From Myxococcales bacterium (GTDB lineage: Bacteria; Myxococcota_A; Polyangia; Polyangiales; Ga0077539), in assembly GCA_016793325.1 (NCBI GenBank), contig JAEUKI010000094.1, positions 186,001-250,000 on the forward strand: 64,000 bases of DNA, given 5' to 3'. The notes under the pieces are model-generated. The model saw nothing but the letters and a program-made list of their open reading frames with translations. It ran no database searches and had not been told where the DNA came from. A program made the position numbers and the translations under genes. Of this stretch, positions 8,901-16,897 are shown piece by piece (positions within the stretch are counted from its first letter, which is position 1; every line of letters starts with the position of its first letter).

Positions 8901-9341
8901 GCTCAGCGAGTCGAGCCCGTGCTCGATACAGTACGCCGCGAGCCGACGAGCGAGCGCCTCGCGCAGCTCGCCTTCGTGCGCGACGGCGAAGCGCGCCCGC
9001 GGCTCGCGCGTCGGCGTGACGAGCACAAAATCATCGTGCGGCCACTGCTCGACGAGCAGAGGAACCGCGCCGCTCAACGGCACACGTTTTCGAGTCTTCT
9101 CGTCGAACGCGACGGTCTCGACCTCGATCGTGCGGAGCTTGTGGTGCGGCGCGAGCGACAATTCAGCGATCGGCGCGGCGTCTTCCGCGCTCGAACAGTG
9201 CTCCATCACCGCGAGGGCGACCTCGTCTCGGAGCTCGCTCAAGCTCGGCCCAATCCGAGAACTGCCAGCGATTCCAGGGACGAACGCCTCGAAGAGCCTT
9301 CGTCCCTGCGAGGCCACGATGAGCGGCAAGCGAAGCTCCAT
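5919..9341 (-). CDS. Clp/HSP100-type double AAA+ ATPase with long C-terminal extension
   Basis: 1140 residues. An N-terminal region (about 1-200) without the usual Clp_N repeat is followed by two AAA+ modules. D1 has Walker A GPTGAGKT (about 242) and a Walker B ending YVDDLAAL, with Asp-Asp instead of Asp-Glu. D2 has Walker A GPTGVGKT (about 540), Walker B LFDEVEKAH (about 607), VMTSNLG, and FRPEFFNRID. A ClpB-type small domain with GARPLRRALE follows. The last 350 or so residues are a coiled-coil-like then globular extension not found in ClpA/ClpB. It should be a cytoplasmic protein unfoldase or remodeller, perhaps with a private partner. The ATG at 9341 (MELRLPL) was chosen; an in-frame GTG at 9377 would add 12 residues. 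It is divergent from the EF-hand membrane protein gene. Confidence 0.85.
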   Translation of the reverse strand: MELRLPLIVASQGRRLFEAFVPGIAGSSRIGPSLSELRDEVALAVMEHCSSAEDAAPIAELSLAPHHKLRTIEVETVAFDEKTRKRVPLSGAVPLLVEQWPHDDFVLVTPTREPRARFAVAHEGELREALARRLAAYCIEHGLDSLSAFSSGHKERVEVLEVDVDPPSILPVPVAKAARPASRDKDPEDARRRARLSATTLRTVARNWSHAAADGLLEPAFGREALVQSLLDAVDGAQGTALVLVGPTGAGKTAVVRELVRRLRERCEAQGRRRDVWRVDANRFIAGMSVVGQWEARARSLVSELRATGDLLYVDDLAALAHAGRTSKARSNLAQFLAEPLSRGDFSVLAECSPEALERLREDEPAFARLFRVVRVAPMSERESVPVVLAAARAFDGGAHGPVSDGDEGGPPIARALGPDALEAILAAAKRYWSYEALPGSAVRLLRAVLDDETVARVRDDGAAATRITAREVLEVVGRRTGLPPFVLGLEPPRTRERVVRELSAMVAAQPEAIDAATDAVLAVQAGLGDPDKPVATFLFVGPTGVGKTETAKALAAYLYGSSQRLLRFDMSEFQTRASVARLVGDAWRPDGELTGALRSQPFRVVLFDEVEKAHPAVFDALLRMLGEGRVCDAAGRPSDARACVIVMTSNLGVREASARAGFLRNDPEEARRHYVRTAELFFRPEFFNRIDRVVAFRSLDRGALRVIVRNALSELLSRRGVRRGNVLVDVEPKLLDLLVEQAFDPRYGARPLRRALERRLAVPLAYHLVRRQGDDVALVHALERDGDMALAVRLLREAPSVFVEDTANWDDRAMRNAFESVDAALDELTESAWVKELEARRSSGLAVFGRTGTAPVSARSAIELLDRLEACRAEVSELATDDLSTLQFEEEELPGEESRRRRWNAPRSSRYAQSTFVEVPILQSARALLERNRPRVAALADEVAILELQIRSAAERGDERATLFLEPVLPTPERVDEWAPLAHAIPTFGALTTLWREERAKGGEPGEYKPVGPLYARRGAGHGEGFRPGARHAISLEGPALSAMLARYDGYALISWVDPSDAVQLVRMTFVPLPMPDAAEAHRLRQREARDALRAKPESAGEGEPPVIVLRTQGERLVHVATGLGAEAREAIIAALQRS

Positions 9342-9497
9342 CCTACGCGCGGCGGAGTGTACGCGATCGACGCTCACGCGCGCTCGCGCGGTAAATTCAC
9401 GCGATCGGGCCTAGACGACCCTTGACGGTCCCAGGTGGCTTTGCTTCTCTGCGCCGGTTTTTCATCGCTCGACAGTCCGGAGGGAGAGGTTTCGTCC

Positions 9498-11768
9498 ATG
9501 GCCAATCTGGTGTTCAAGAAGTACGCGGGATCTCTGCAGCTGCAGATCGAGACGTTCGACGCGCTGCTCGCGGCGGTGGACATTCCGAAGACGCAGTGGG
9601 TCGCCACGGCCGCGCCGTCGGCTGGCCTCAACTGCGACAAGAAGTTCTTGGAGTTCTTGGACACCGACCAAAACGGCCGCATTCGCGTCGCCGAAGTGTG
9701 CGACGCGATCCAGTGGACCGCGAAGATGCTCAAGGACCGCAAGGGCGTCGAGAAGCGCAGCGACACGCTGGTGCTCTCGAGCCTGTCGAAGGACGCGACG
9801 GTGCTCGAGCAAGCCGCGACCCTCGTGCTCGAAGCGCTCGGCAAAGACGGCGCGACCGAGCTCTCGCTCGCGCAGATCCGCGAGAGCGCGGCGTCGCTCC
9901 GCGCATCGCACTTCAACGGCGACGGGATCGTCGCGCCCGAGAAGTTCTCCGAGACGATCGGCGCCGTCGCCAAGGCCGTCATGTCCCTCTCGGACGAGCA
10001 GAAGAACCGCGCGGAAAAGCCCGGCGTCACCCAGGCGATGGTCGCGCACTTCCGCGAGGCGCGGGTCAAAGCGCGCGAGCACCTCGCGAAGAAGAAGGAC
10101 GTGTACGTCTGGGGCGACGCCTCGGAGTCGCGCGCGGCCACGGTCCTCGCGGTCAAAGCGCGCGTCGACGAGTACTTCTTGCAGTGCCGCCTCGTCGCGA
10201 CGCAGTCGGACGCAGCAGGCGCGCTCAAGCCAGCGCTCGACGGAGTCGCAGGCAGCGCAGAGAAGCTCGTCGCCGCGCTCAGCGCCACGCCGATCGCCCC
10301 CGCCGCTGCGGACGGGAGCCTCACGTGGTCCAAGCTCTACCGCGGCAAGGACTTCGAGGCGCTCGAGGCGCTCCGCAAGGACGCGTTCGAGCCCGTGTTC
10401 TCTGCGAGCGCCGCGATGTCCGAAGGACAATGGCGCGAGCTCGTGACCAAGAGCGAGGCCATCGACGCGTGGAAGACCACGGCCGCCACCGACAAGGCCA
10501 TCGCCCTCGGCGATCAGCTCGAGCGCATCTCCGAGGACGACCTCCGCGCGATCGAAAAAGAGTGCGCCAAGGACCTCGATCGCAAGCCCATGATCGACGC
10601 CGTCACGGACCTCGAGAAGCTCGCGCTCTATCAGCGCTGGCTCATGGCGCTCGCGAACAACTTCATCGCGATGCCAGACCTCTACGACCCGTCGCACAAC
10701 GCGCTGTTCGAGCGCGGTAACCTCGTGCTCTCGGGGCGGCTGTTCACGTTCAGCGTGCTCGTCCCCGATCGCGCGGTGCACGCGGCGCTCAGCGAAAAGG
10801 GCACGATGTACACGATGTACGTCAAGGTCGACTCCGCGAAGGCGGGCAAAGAACCGTTCGAAGTCGCCGTCCCCGTCACCGCCGGGACGTCCGAGGGCAT
10901 CGAAGTCGGCAAGCGCGGCGTCTTCACTGACCTCGAAGGCAACGAGCACGACGCGACCGTGTTGCAGGTGATTCGCCAGCCCGTTTCGCTCTGGGAGGCG
11001 ATGATCATGCCCTACCAGAAGATCGGTCGCTTCGTGTCGTCGAAGATCGAAGGCTTCGCTGGAGAGGGAGACAAGGCGCTCGAGAAGCAGCTCAGCGCTT
11101 CGTACGCGACCGCGCAGACGGCGGCGAACACTGGAGCCACCGCGGGAGCCACCGCGGCGGCCGCCGCGGCCACGCAGCCAGCACGGCCCGGCCAACCAGC
11201 TTCCCCTGCGACACCTGCGGCCGCTGCCGCGGCGCCGCAGTCCCCCGGAGCGATCGCTGGCACCGTCGCCGCCCTCGGCGTGGGCGTCGGAATGATCATC
11301 GGCGCGTTCACGTCGCTCTTCACCGCCGTGAGCTCGATGCAGCCCGCGCAGCTCGTCGGCGCGGTCATCGGCCTCGTCGCGGTCGTGTCGCTCCCGAGCG
11401 CGCTCTTCGCGTGGCTGAAGCTCCGCAAGCGCGACATCGCGATCGTGCTCGAAGGACAAGGCTGGGCGCTCAACGACCGCATCCTGCTCGGAAAGCACCT
11501 CGGACACTTGTTCACCCGCAAGCCCTCGCGGCCGAAGGGCAGCACCAGCGAGATGATCGACTCGGTGGCCGAGCTCGTCGAGCGACGCAAGAGCGACGGC
11601 CTCGACGAATCCGAGCCCGAGGGGCTTCAAGGCAAGCACTGGGCGGCGATCATCGCGGTGATCATCGCGGTCGGGCTCTACCAGTTCGGCGGCCCGCTCA
11701 TGAACATGATCCGCGCCTCGCGCGGCGCCGCGCAACAAGCCGTGACCGCCCCCGCCGCGACCCCGTGA
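9498..11768 (+). CDS. Large EF-hand-containing membrane protein of unknown function
   Basis: 756 residues. Two EF-hand-like calcium loops are visible: DTDQNGRIRVAE (55-66) and a shorter NGDGIVAPEKF (about 140-150). A long soluble, mostly helical and charged region follows to about 540. An Ala/Thr/Pro-rich linker (about 545-585) leads to two transmembrane segments (about 588-612 and 617-640), a cytoplasmic-looking loop, and a third transmembrane segment near 714-732. I do not recognise the family. The ATG at 9498 is supported by GGAGGGAGAGG at 9479-9489; an upstream in-frame start at 9435 has no such site. Calcium-responsive behaviour is only suggested by the loops. It lies divergent from the Clp-like gene. 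Confidence 0.8.
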   Translation: MANLVFKKYAGSLQLQIETFDALLAAVDIPKTQWVATAAPSAGLNCDKKFLEFLDTDQNGRIRVAEVCDAIQWTAKMLKDRKGVEKRSDTLVLSSLSKDATVLEQAATLVLEALGKDGATELSLAQIRESAASLRASHFNGDGIVAPEKFSETIGAVAKAVMSLSDEQKNRAEKPGVTQAMVAHFREARVKAREHLAKKKDVYVWGDASESRAATVLAVKARVDEYFLQCRLVATQSDAAGALKPALDGVAGSAEKLVAALSATPIAPAAADGSLTWSKLYRGKDFEALEALRKDAFEPVFSASAAMSEGQWRELVTKSEAIDAWKTTAATDKAIALGDQLERISEDDLRAIEKECAKDLDRKPMIDAVTDLEKLALYQRWLMALANNFIAMPDLYDPSHNALFERGNLVLSGRLFTFSVLVPDRAVHAALSEKGTMYTMYVKVDSAKAGKEPFEVAVPVTAGTSEGIEVGKRGVFTDLEGNEHDATVLQVIRQPVSLWEAMIMPYQKIGRFVSSKIEGFAGEGDKALEKQLSASYATAQTAANTGATAGATAAAAAATQPARPGQPASPATPAAAAAAPQSPGAIAGTVAALGVGVGMIIGAFTSLFTAVSSMQPAQLVGAVIGLVAVVSLPSALFAWLKLRKRDIAIVLEGQGWALNDRILLGKHLGHLFTRKPSRPKGSTSEMIDSVAELVERRKSDGLDESEPEGLQGKHWAAIIAVIIAVGLYQFGGPLMNMIRASRGAAQQAVTAPAATP

Positions 11769-11774
11769 CCCGCG

Positions 11775-12581
11775 TCACGCGCTGCTGAGGCTCTTCTCGA
11801 CGAGCTCGCAGCACAACAAATCAAGCTTCGCGCGGTCGGGGACCTTGGGGAGGCTCGACGCTGCCTCGATCGCGTCGAGCTCGGCGTCGCGATCGGTCGC
11901 CCATTGTTCGAGCGCCTCGAAGCTCCACGCCCCGTCGCGGATCGCGCGGAGCTCTTCGGCGTCCGGCCGCTTGACCCGCAGCGTTCGAGACTCGAGCACC
12001 TCGCGCGCCATGCGCATGAGCCGCACGACGTGCATGCCGAACTTGGTGTCGTACCCGAAGCGATCTTCGAGCGCTTTTCGCTTGGGATTTCGCTTCTTGG
12101 CCCACTGCTCGTAGCCGCCTCGATCGGGGTCGCCCTCGGCGGGCGGGTCGACGATGTAGCGGCGGTGCGCGCGCAATCGCTTGAGCTGCGCCATCGCGTA
12201 TCCTGAAAACGTGTGCCGCGCTTTGCGCGAGAGAAACAGCTCTCTCGCGTCGATCAACGGCTCGATGATCGGCGCGCGAAACAAGACGTCGTCCGGGTCG
12301 ACGAAGAGCATCTCGAGCGCCCACGCCTGCGCGTCCGCGGCGAGCGAGAAGAAGCGCCGCAGCTCGATCACGAGGACGTCGGGCTCGGGGCACTGAAACT
12401 GCTCGAACGAGTGCGCAAAGCCGAGGACGTACTCGCGCGGGACCGAGCAAATACCGCGGATATCGACGTCGCTCGTCGGCGTCGAGGTGCCGTACGAGTG
12501 CGAGCCCGCGCGCGCGAGCCACAGGGTTCGGCCCCGAAGCCACGGCGGCGCATCACGAAAGCTCGGAACCTCGTTGCTCAT
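11775..12581 (-). CDS. RlaP-type nucleotidyltransferase (DNA polymerase beta superfamily)
   Basis: 268 residues. The N-terminus carries the nucleotidyltransferase signature GSHSYGT followed by SDVDIRG (about 26-43); D38 and D40 would bind metal. The rest has the conserved helical features of the PF10127 family, first linked to RNA-repair loci (RlaP), including a Lys/Arg-rich EQWAKKRNPKRKALEDRFGYD segment split over about 145-170. It would transfer a nucleotide to an RNA, nucleotide or protein acceptor in the cytoplasm; the acceptor is unknown. No RNA ligase is encoded next to it. It ends six bases after the convergent membrane-protein gene and is divergent from the rhodanese gene. Confidence 0.82.
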   Translation of the reverse strand: MSNEVPSFRDAPPWLRGRTLWLARAGSHSYGTSTPTSDVDIRGICSVPREYVLGFAHSFEQFQCPEPDVLVIELRRFFSLAADAQAWALEMLFVDPDDVLFRAPIIEPLIDARELFLSRKARHTFSGYAMAQLKRLRAHRRYIVDPPAEGDPDRGGYEQWAKKRNPKRKALEDRFGYDTKFGMHVVRLMRMAREVLESRTLRVKRPDAEELRAIRDGAWSFEALEQWATDRDAELDAIEAASSLPKVPDRAKLDLLCCELVEKSLSSA

Positions 12582-12643
12582 GCGACCGCCGTGATGAGCC
12601 TTTGCTCGCGCGTTGGCAAGGGCGCGCGCCGAGAGAGTTTGCT

Positions 12644-13090
12644 ATGCAGTCGCCCACGATGACGGTGAAGCGAATCAGCGCGAAAGAAGCGCACGAGTTG
12701 ATCGACCGCGAGGGCTACGCGTACGTGGACGTCCGGACGGTGGGCGAGTTCGAAGGGGGGCGGCCCGCGGGGGCGTACAACGTTCCTGTGGCCAACGCGG
12801 CGCCGGGCGGGATGGCGCCCAATGATGATTTTGTGGGCGTCGTAGAGGCCCACTTCGCAAAGGACGCGAAGATCGTCCTCGGCTGCCAATCGGGCGGTCG
12901 AAGCCAGCGCGCCGCGGCGCTGCTCGTCGCCGCGGGCTTCACGAACGTCGTCGAGCAGCGCGCGGGCTGGGGCGGCGCGCGAGACCCCTTCGGCCGCGTC
13001 GTCGACAAGGGCTGGCAGAGCGAAGGGCTCCCGACAGCGTTCGGGCCCGACGCAGCGCGCGGCTACGAGGCGCTTCGCAGCAAGCGCTGA
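12644..13090 (+). CDS. Rhodanese-like sulfurtransferase
   Basis: 148 residues, single rhodanese domain. The signature parts are YVDVRTVGEFEGGRPAGAYNVP (about 26-48) and the active-site loop starting at C81 in CQSGGRSQRA, so the persulfide-carrying cysteine is present. It would carry sulfane sulfur in the cytoplasm, for instance to cyanide or a sulfur-relay partner. The long active loop and the C-terminal WGGARDPFGRVVDKGW are similar to plant-type thiosulfate sulfurtransferases. The start is ATG 12644, with GAGAGAG shortly before it; ATG 12659 is a possible alternative. It is divergent from the nucleotidyltransferase gene. Confidence 0.9.
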   Translation: MQSPTMTVKRISAKEAHELIDREGYAYVDVRTVGEFEGGRPAGAYNVPVANAAPGGMAPNDDFVGVVEAHFAKDAKIVLGCQSGGRSQRAAALLVAAGFTNVVEQRAGWGGARDPFGRVVDKGWQSEGLPTAFGPDAARGYEALRSKR

Positions 13091-13112
13091 TTCGCGTACG
13101 GGTCGCGCTCGT

Positions 13113-14162
13113 TCAGCGACGATACGCGATCGCAGCGCCAGCGCTCAGGTGGTGGTCGAGCGCACCGCCCGCGACCCACGTGTCTCCCACCATGGGATTC
13201 ATCGAGTAGAAATAGCGTCGCGCGTCGGCGAGCACGCGCAGCTCGAGGCCCGCGACCAGGCCGATCGCGACGCCGAGCGTCGCCTCGACGCCCGCGGCCG
13301 TGGCGCGCACGAAGTAGTTTCGACCGATGTCCCCTGCGGCGAGCAGCGGCAACCCCGACGCGCCGAGCAAGATCCCGACGCGCTCGCCGGCGCCGATGCG
13401 CACGGACGCTCCCACGCGGATGCTCTGGTACTGCACCCCCGGAACGCCCGGGTCCTGCATCCCCGGCCCTCCGCCGCCGTTGTTTTCGATGGTGAAATGC
13501 TGCTGTCCGTACGTCGCGTGCAGGCCGATGTCGTGCAGGCCGATCGGCACACGAAATCGAAGCCCCACGTCGAACGACAGCGCCGTCGTGCCGTAGGTCA
13601 TCGACCGCGAGTCGCGCGAAGACACGCCGAGGACGAACGCTCCCTGCGCGACGATCCCGAACCACGAGGCGACGCCCCGCGAGAAGTGCGCGCCCGGATA
13701 CCACTCGACCGAGGCGTTGAGCGACGGCGCGGCCGCGAGGTCGTACCCGCGCAGCTCGCCGAACACGTCCTGGTGATACGAGAAGAACCTTCCGTACCAG
13801 CGCGCGCCCAAGCTCGCGTCGATCGCGGCGGGCCTCGGCGCTTGCGGCGCGGGCGGCTCAGCGGGCCCGGGATCGACCGCGTTGCTGCTCGAGGCGTTGC
13901 TCGCGTTCGCGCTCTGCGCGCTCGCGTTGGAGCTTCCCCAGCCGTCCGAGCTGCTGCTCTGCGAGCTCGAGGTCGTCGTGTTGGACGAGCTCGTCGCGTC
14001 CGACGGGGTCTCGCTCGACGAGCTCGAGCCGCTCGATTGCTCGGTGTCGGTGTTGCGTCGGCGGTTGCGTCGGCGGCGTTGCGCTTCGGCGTCGTCCGCC
14101 GCGAGCACGACCGACGTGAGCGTGAGCGCTGCAGAGAGCGCGACGAGTCGTTGGCGATTCAT
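13113..14162 (-). CDS. Outer-membrane beta-barrel protein with Ser-rich linker
   Basis: 349 residues. A signal peptide (1-27, ending DDAEA) is followed by an Arg/Asn-rich patch (RRRRNRRRN). A very Ser/Thr/Asn-rich low-complexity linker (about 38-95) and a Pro/Ala stretch come next. From about 112 to the end there are alternating short hydrophobic strands with aromatic girdle residues (ARWYGRFFSYHQ, SVEWYPGAHF, LRFRVPIGLHDIGLH), finishing in AAIAYRR, as expected for an outer-membrane barrel. Function unknown; it could be a surface or porin-like protein. The start is ATG 14162. It ends 22 bases after the convergent rhodanese gene. Confidence 0.75.
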   Translation of the reverse strand: MNRQRLVALSAALTLTSVVLAADDAEAQRRRRNRRRNTDTEQSSGSSSSSETPSDATSSSNTTTSSSQSSSSDGWGSSNASAQSANASNASSSNAVDPGPAEPPAPQAPRPAAIDASLGARWYGRFFSYHQDVFGELRGYDLAAAPSLNASVEWYPGAHFSRGVASWFGIVAQGAFVLGVSSRDSRSMTYGTTALSFDVGLRFRVPIGLHDIGLHATYGQQHFTIENNGGGGPGMQDPGVPGVQYQSIRVGASVRIGAGERVGILLGASGLPLLAAGDIGRNYFVRATAAGVEATLGVAIGLVAGLELRVLADARRYFYSMNPMVGDTWVAGGALDHHLSAGAAIAYRR

Positions 14163-14251
14163 CACGGCAGGCGCGAGTATACATGGATCGCTCGCCATCC
14201 ATGGCGCGCTCGAATCGCAGACGAAACAGCGCGAGCTCGTCGCGGGGAGAA

Positions 14252-14292
14252 ACACAAAAGCCCCAACCGCGAATCAACGCGACTGGGGCTTC
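14252..14292 (-). terminator. Rho-independent terminator for the HU-like gene
   Basis: Inverted repeat AAGCCCCA (14258-14265) and TGGGGCTT (14284-14291), with an inner CGCG/CGCG pair in the loop. Read on the minus strand it is followed by TTTTGTGTTT, so it looks like a factor-independent terminator. It lies about 60 bases downstream of the end of the HU-like gene, which is transcribed toward it. Confidence 0.7.
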
Positions 14293-14351
14293 TGTGCGCT
14301 CGACCCGACGGCTGCATGAAATACAGCCTTCGAGCCGAGCTCAGCGCTCGA

Positions 14352-14663
14352 TCAGAGCACCATTTCCTTGAGGCCCTTGAGGGCCGTGGCGCGCACGCGC
14401 TTGGACGCGGGCTTCGCCGGAATGGTGATCTTCTCGCGCGTCTGCGGGTTGATGCCCTCGCGCTCCTTGGTGGCGGGGCGCTTCACGACGCGGACCTTGA
14501 GGAGGCCCGGAAGCACGAACTCGCCCGGGCCACGGCCGGTCAGTTGCTTCTTCATCACTTCGGACAGAGCGTCGAACACCTCAGCAACCTTCTTCTTCGG
14601 AAGCTCGGTCGCCTCAGCAAGCTCCGCAAAGAGCTGGGCCTTCGTCAGTCGCTTAGCAGCCAT
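14352..14663 (-). CDS. HU-family DNA-binding protein
   Basis: 103 residues, small basic nucleoid protein of the HU/IHF fold. The order is the helical dimerisation part (MAAKRLTKAQLFAELAEATE), then KKVAEVFDALSEVMKK, then the beta-arm region with GEFVLPGLLKVRVVKRPA and a GINPQTREKITIPAKP arm like that of HU (INPQTGE in Escherichia coli). It would bend and bind DNA non-specifically as a dimer. Start ATG 14663 has AGGAGA about seven bases before it; the longer open frame to 14777 has no such support. A good terminator follows. It lies downstream of ybeY in the same direction, 161 bases away, so it probably has its own promoter. Confidence 0.92.
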   Translation of the reverse strand: MAAKRLTKAQLFAELAEATELPKKKVAEVFDALSEVMKKQLTGRGPGEFVLPGLLKVRVVKRPATKEREGINPQTREKITIPAKPASKRVRATALKGLKEMVL

Positions 14664-14824
14664 CCCTGGTCTCCTTTTTTGCTCCGCGCACGTGCGTGGA
14701 GTGTTCTGAGCGGGGAATTGCCTATCAATCCCGCACTCGTTGGCAGCGTTGGTATCAGCGTCCCAATGCGCATGCAAGAGTGTGATTGCGTTTCGGTGCG
14801 GAAAAAATCAGCGTTCCTCCGACA

Positions 14825-15304
14825 TCAACGCGAGGCGCCGCGCTTCTTGGAGGGACGTTTTCTGTCGCCACGAATCGCGCACGAAACGAGCCGCGCCGTC
14901 TCTTTGTTCATCCGAAGCTCTTCTTCGTCGGTCTGGTGATCCCACCCGAGCAGGTGCAACAGACCGTGCGCAAGCAGCGTAATTGCTTCGGTTTTTAGCG
15001 AAATCTTCCGCTCGCTCGCCTGCCTCGCCGCGGTGTCGACAGAGATCACGACGTCGCCGAGGTGATCGCCCGCGAGGTGTCCTTCTTCGCCCTCCCGCAG
15101 GGCGAAAGCTAGTACATCCGTCGCTTTGTCTTTGTGCCGATAGTCCCGGTTGAGGACCTGTATTTCGTCATCTCGACACAAAAGAATCGAGAGCTCCGCG
15201 CGGGGCAGCTCGAGCGCCCGCAGCATCTTCTCTGCGGCGAGCCGGAGCTCCGACGGCCTGACCTTGCGCCCTGCCCCCGACTGCGTAGCGACGTCGACGC
15301 GCAA
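14825..15304 (-). CDS. ybeY: Endoribonuclease YbeY (16S rRNA maturation and ribosome quality control)
   Basis: 159 residues, the usual length of YbeY. The zinc-binding signature HGLLHLLGWDH is at 113-123, and the upstream conserved part LNRDYRHKDKATDVLAF is at 51-67. It acts in the cytoplasm in 16S rRNA 3'-end processing and in removing defective ribosomes. It starts with TTG at 15304, only three bases after the stop of the DUF362 gene, with GGAG seven bases before, so the two are translationally coupled. The TTG start may keep its level low. Confidence 0.95.
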   Translation of the reverse strand: MRVDVATQSGAGRKVRPSELRLAAEKMLRALELPRAELSILLCRDDEIQVLNRDYRHKDKATDVLAFALREGEEGHLAGDHLGDVVISVDTAARQASERKISLKTEAITLLAHGLLHLLGWDHQTDEEELRMNKETARLVSCAIRGDRKRPSKKRGASR

Positions 15305-15307
15305 GGA

Positions 15308-16897
15308 TCACTCCCCTCCGCGGCCGCTGTCTTCGCCGTGCGACCGCGGTAATTTCGCGGAATCGGGCCCTTCGAGGCGCACGACGGGCGCGTTGGGAAG
15401 CTCGGGCGCGGCGTGGCCTCGATGGCAAACGCCAGCGCGTTGGTAGGGCTTCTCTGCGATCACGCGGTTGAACGCGTCCACCGCGCGCCACGATAGATAC
15501 GCGCGGTTGAAGCCCACTGCTTGCTTGGGATCGAAGAAGGGGTTCTTCAATCCGCCGTGCGCGACGAGCGCGAGGACGTGCTCGGCGACCGAGACGGGGC
15601 AGCCCTCGAGGCGCACGACGGGCGCTTCTTTCTCGCGCGAGAGCTTGCGAAAGACCTTCACCATCTTCGCGTAGATGTCGTCGTGCTTGGCCTCGTGCGG
15701 GTCCTTGGTGTTGCGCGGCTTGTAGAGCGACTCGACCGACACGAGCGAGCCGTTGATGTCGCCCTTCCACTTCGCGCAGTCGCCGATGAAGAAGACCTTT
15801 TCGCCGGGCTTCGCGTCGATGGGCCCTTCGTACGCGCCGAACACGACGTGCGTGCGAGGCATGCTCTCGTCCGCCGTCGCGTCGTACTGGCGGATGATCT
15901 CGATGGCCTCTTCGATCGCGCCAGGGCAGCCGCCCCAACAATAGTCCGTGTGCTCGTGCTCGGGCGGGGGGCCCGCGTACGCGGTGATCTTGCTGCCCTC
16001 GAAGTACTTCTCGACGCGGATGAGCCCGACCTCGAAGCCCTTCGCGCGCTTCTGCGCCTCTTCGAGCGTGACGTCGCCCTCGATGACGATCTCGCTCAAA
16101 TCCAAGGGCCCGAAGCCCTCCTCGGCGGACAGCCGCAAGTGAGGAACGGTCCTCGGATCGACGCCGATGATCGCGCAGCACACGGCGTCGAAGGCCACTT
16201 GATTGTCGCCCATGATCACGAGGTTCAGCTCGAAGGGCTTGGGCGTGAGCATCCGCCCCTCGCCCGCGACGATCGCGTCGATCACGATGAACTGCGGCTG
16301 AATGATGTACTGCAGGTCGCGGATCTTCTCGTCGAGCCGGTGATCGTGGTCGATCAGGCGATGACGGTCGTCTTGAATACCGATGTAGTTCTTGCAGCCG
16401 AACGTGACGGTGGTCCAAGGGTGCGCCTTGAACTTCGGCATGTTGACGAAGAAGTCCGCGTTGGCGACGGGCTCGGGCGTAAACACGTAGTCGCGCAAGC
16501 GCGAGGCGTGCGTGTACTTGATCTCGACCTGCTGCTCCTCCTCGAAGAGGTAGCGCTTGACGTCGGCGACGCGCTCGAGCATCGCGTCGAAGCCCGACTC
16601 GCGAAACACCATGCGCGTGGGGATCGTGATCCCGCAGCGCTCGCCGACGGCGAGCTCGGTCATCTTGCCCTTGTCGCGGTCCTTGAGCGCGCGCAAGACG
16701 CCCTCTGCAAACTCGGGCCGCGTGTGCGCGTACGGAAAGTACTCGCCGGCCGCGACGATGTTGGGCTTCACCAGCGTGCGCCCTTGCGGCTCGAGCCCGA
16801 GGGTCTCGAGGCCCTCGCGGACGATCGTCCGGATGCGGTCGGCGTCGTAGCGGTCGCAGTGGCGGATGATCACTCGGGGTCGTGCGACTGGCTTCAT
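15308..16897 (-). CDS. DUF362-family protein with extra Cys motifs in a long C-terminal half
   Basis: 529 residues. The N-terminal half is a DUF362 domain (VIIRHCDRYD, LVKPNIVAAG, VNMPKFKAHPWTTVTFGCKN, FDAVCCAIIGVDP). The C-terminal half has conserved-looking cysteine motifs: CWGGCPGA (about 317-324), GDCAKWKG (about 369-376) and LEGCPVS (about 428-434). This spacing recalls the cluster-binding motifs of hydrogenase small subunits and NuoB-like proteins, so an iron-sulfur cluster is possible, but that is inference. Many DUF362 proteins carry a C-terminal ferredoxin domain; that is not seen here. Cytoplasmic; no signal peptide. Start ATG 16897, since the longer open frame to 18904 lies over another gene. 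It is coupled to ybeY. Confidence 0.82.
   Translation of the reverse strand: MKPVARPRVIIRHCDRYDADRIRTIVREGLETLGLEPQGRTLVKPNIVAAGEYFPYAHTRPEFAEGVLRALKDRDKGKMTELAVGERCGITIPTRMVFRESGFDAMLERVADVKRYLFEEEQQVEIKYTHASRLRDYVFTPEPVANADFFVNMPKFKAHPWTTVTFGCKNYIGIQDDRHRLIDHDHRLDEKIRDLQYIIQPQFIVIDAIVAGEGRMLTPKPFELNLVIMGDNQVAFDAVCCAIIGVDPRTVPHLRLSAEEGFGPLDLSEIVIEGDVTLEEAQKRAKGFEVGLIRVEKYFEGSKITAYAGPPPEHEHTDYCWGGCPGAIEEAIEIIRQYDATADESMPRTHVVFGAYEGPIDAKPGEKVFFIGDCAKWKGDINGSLVSVESLYKPRNTKDPHEAKHDDIYAKMVKVFRKLSREKEAPVVRLEGCPVSVAEHVLALVAHGGLKNPFFDPKQAVGFNRAYLSWRAVDAFNRVIAEKPYQRAGVCHRGHAAPELPNAPVVRLEGPDSAKLPRSHGEDSGRGGE

Noticed and set aside
6243..9425. Very long plus-strand open frame (about 1060 codons)
   Set aside because: Its translation is Arg/Glu/Ala-rich with no recognisable domain and lies fully over the clearly real Clp-type ATPase gene on the other strand. 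It is a GC-rich shadow frame.
9422..9450. Possible sigma54 promoter (GTGGCTTTGCTTC) upstream of the EF-hand protein gene
   Set aside because: TGGC and TTGC are only a base apart, not the GG-N10-GC spacing required.
9462..11738. Long minus-strand open frame (about 758 codons)
   Set aside because: It is a shadow of the EF-hand membrane protein gene; its composition is Arg/Glu/His-rich with no domain.
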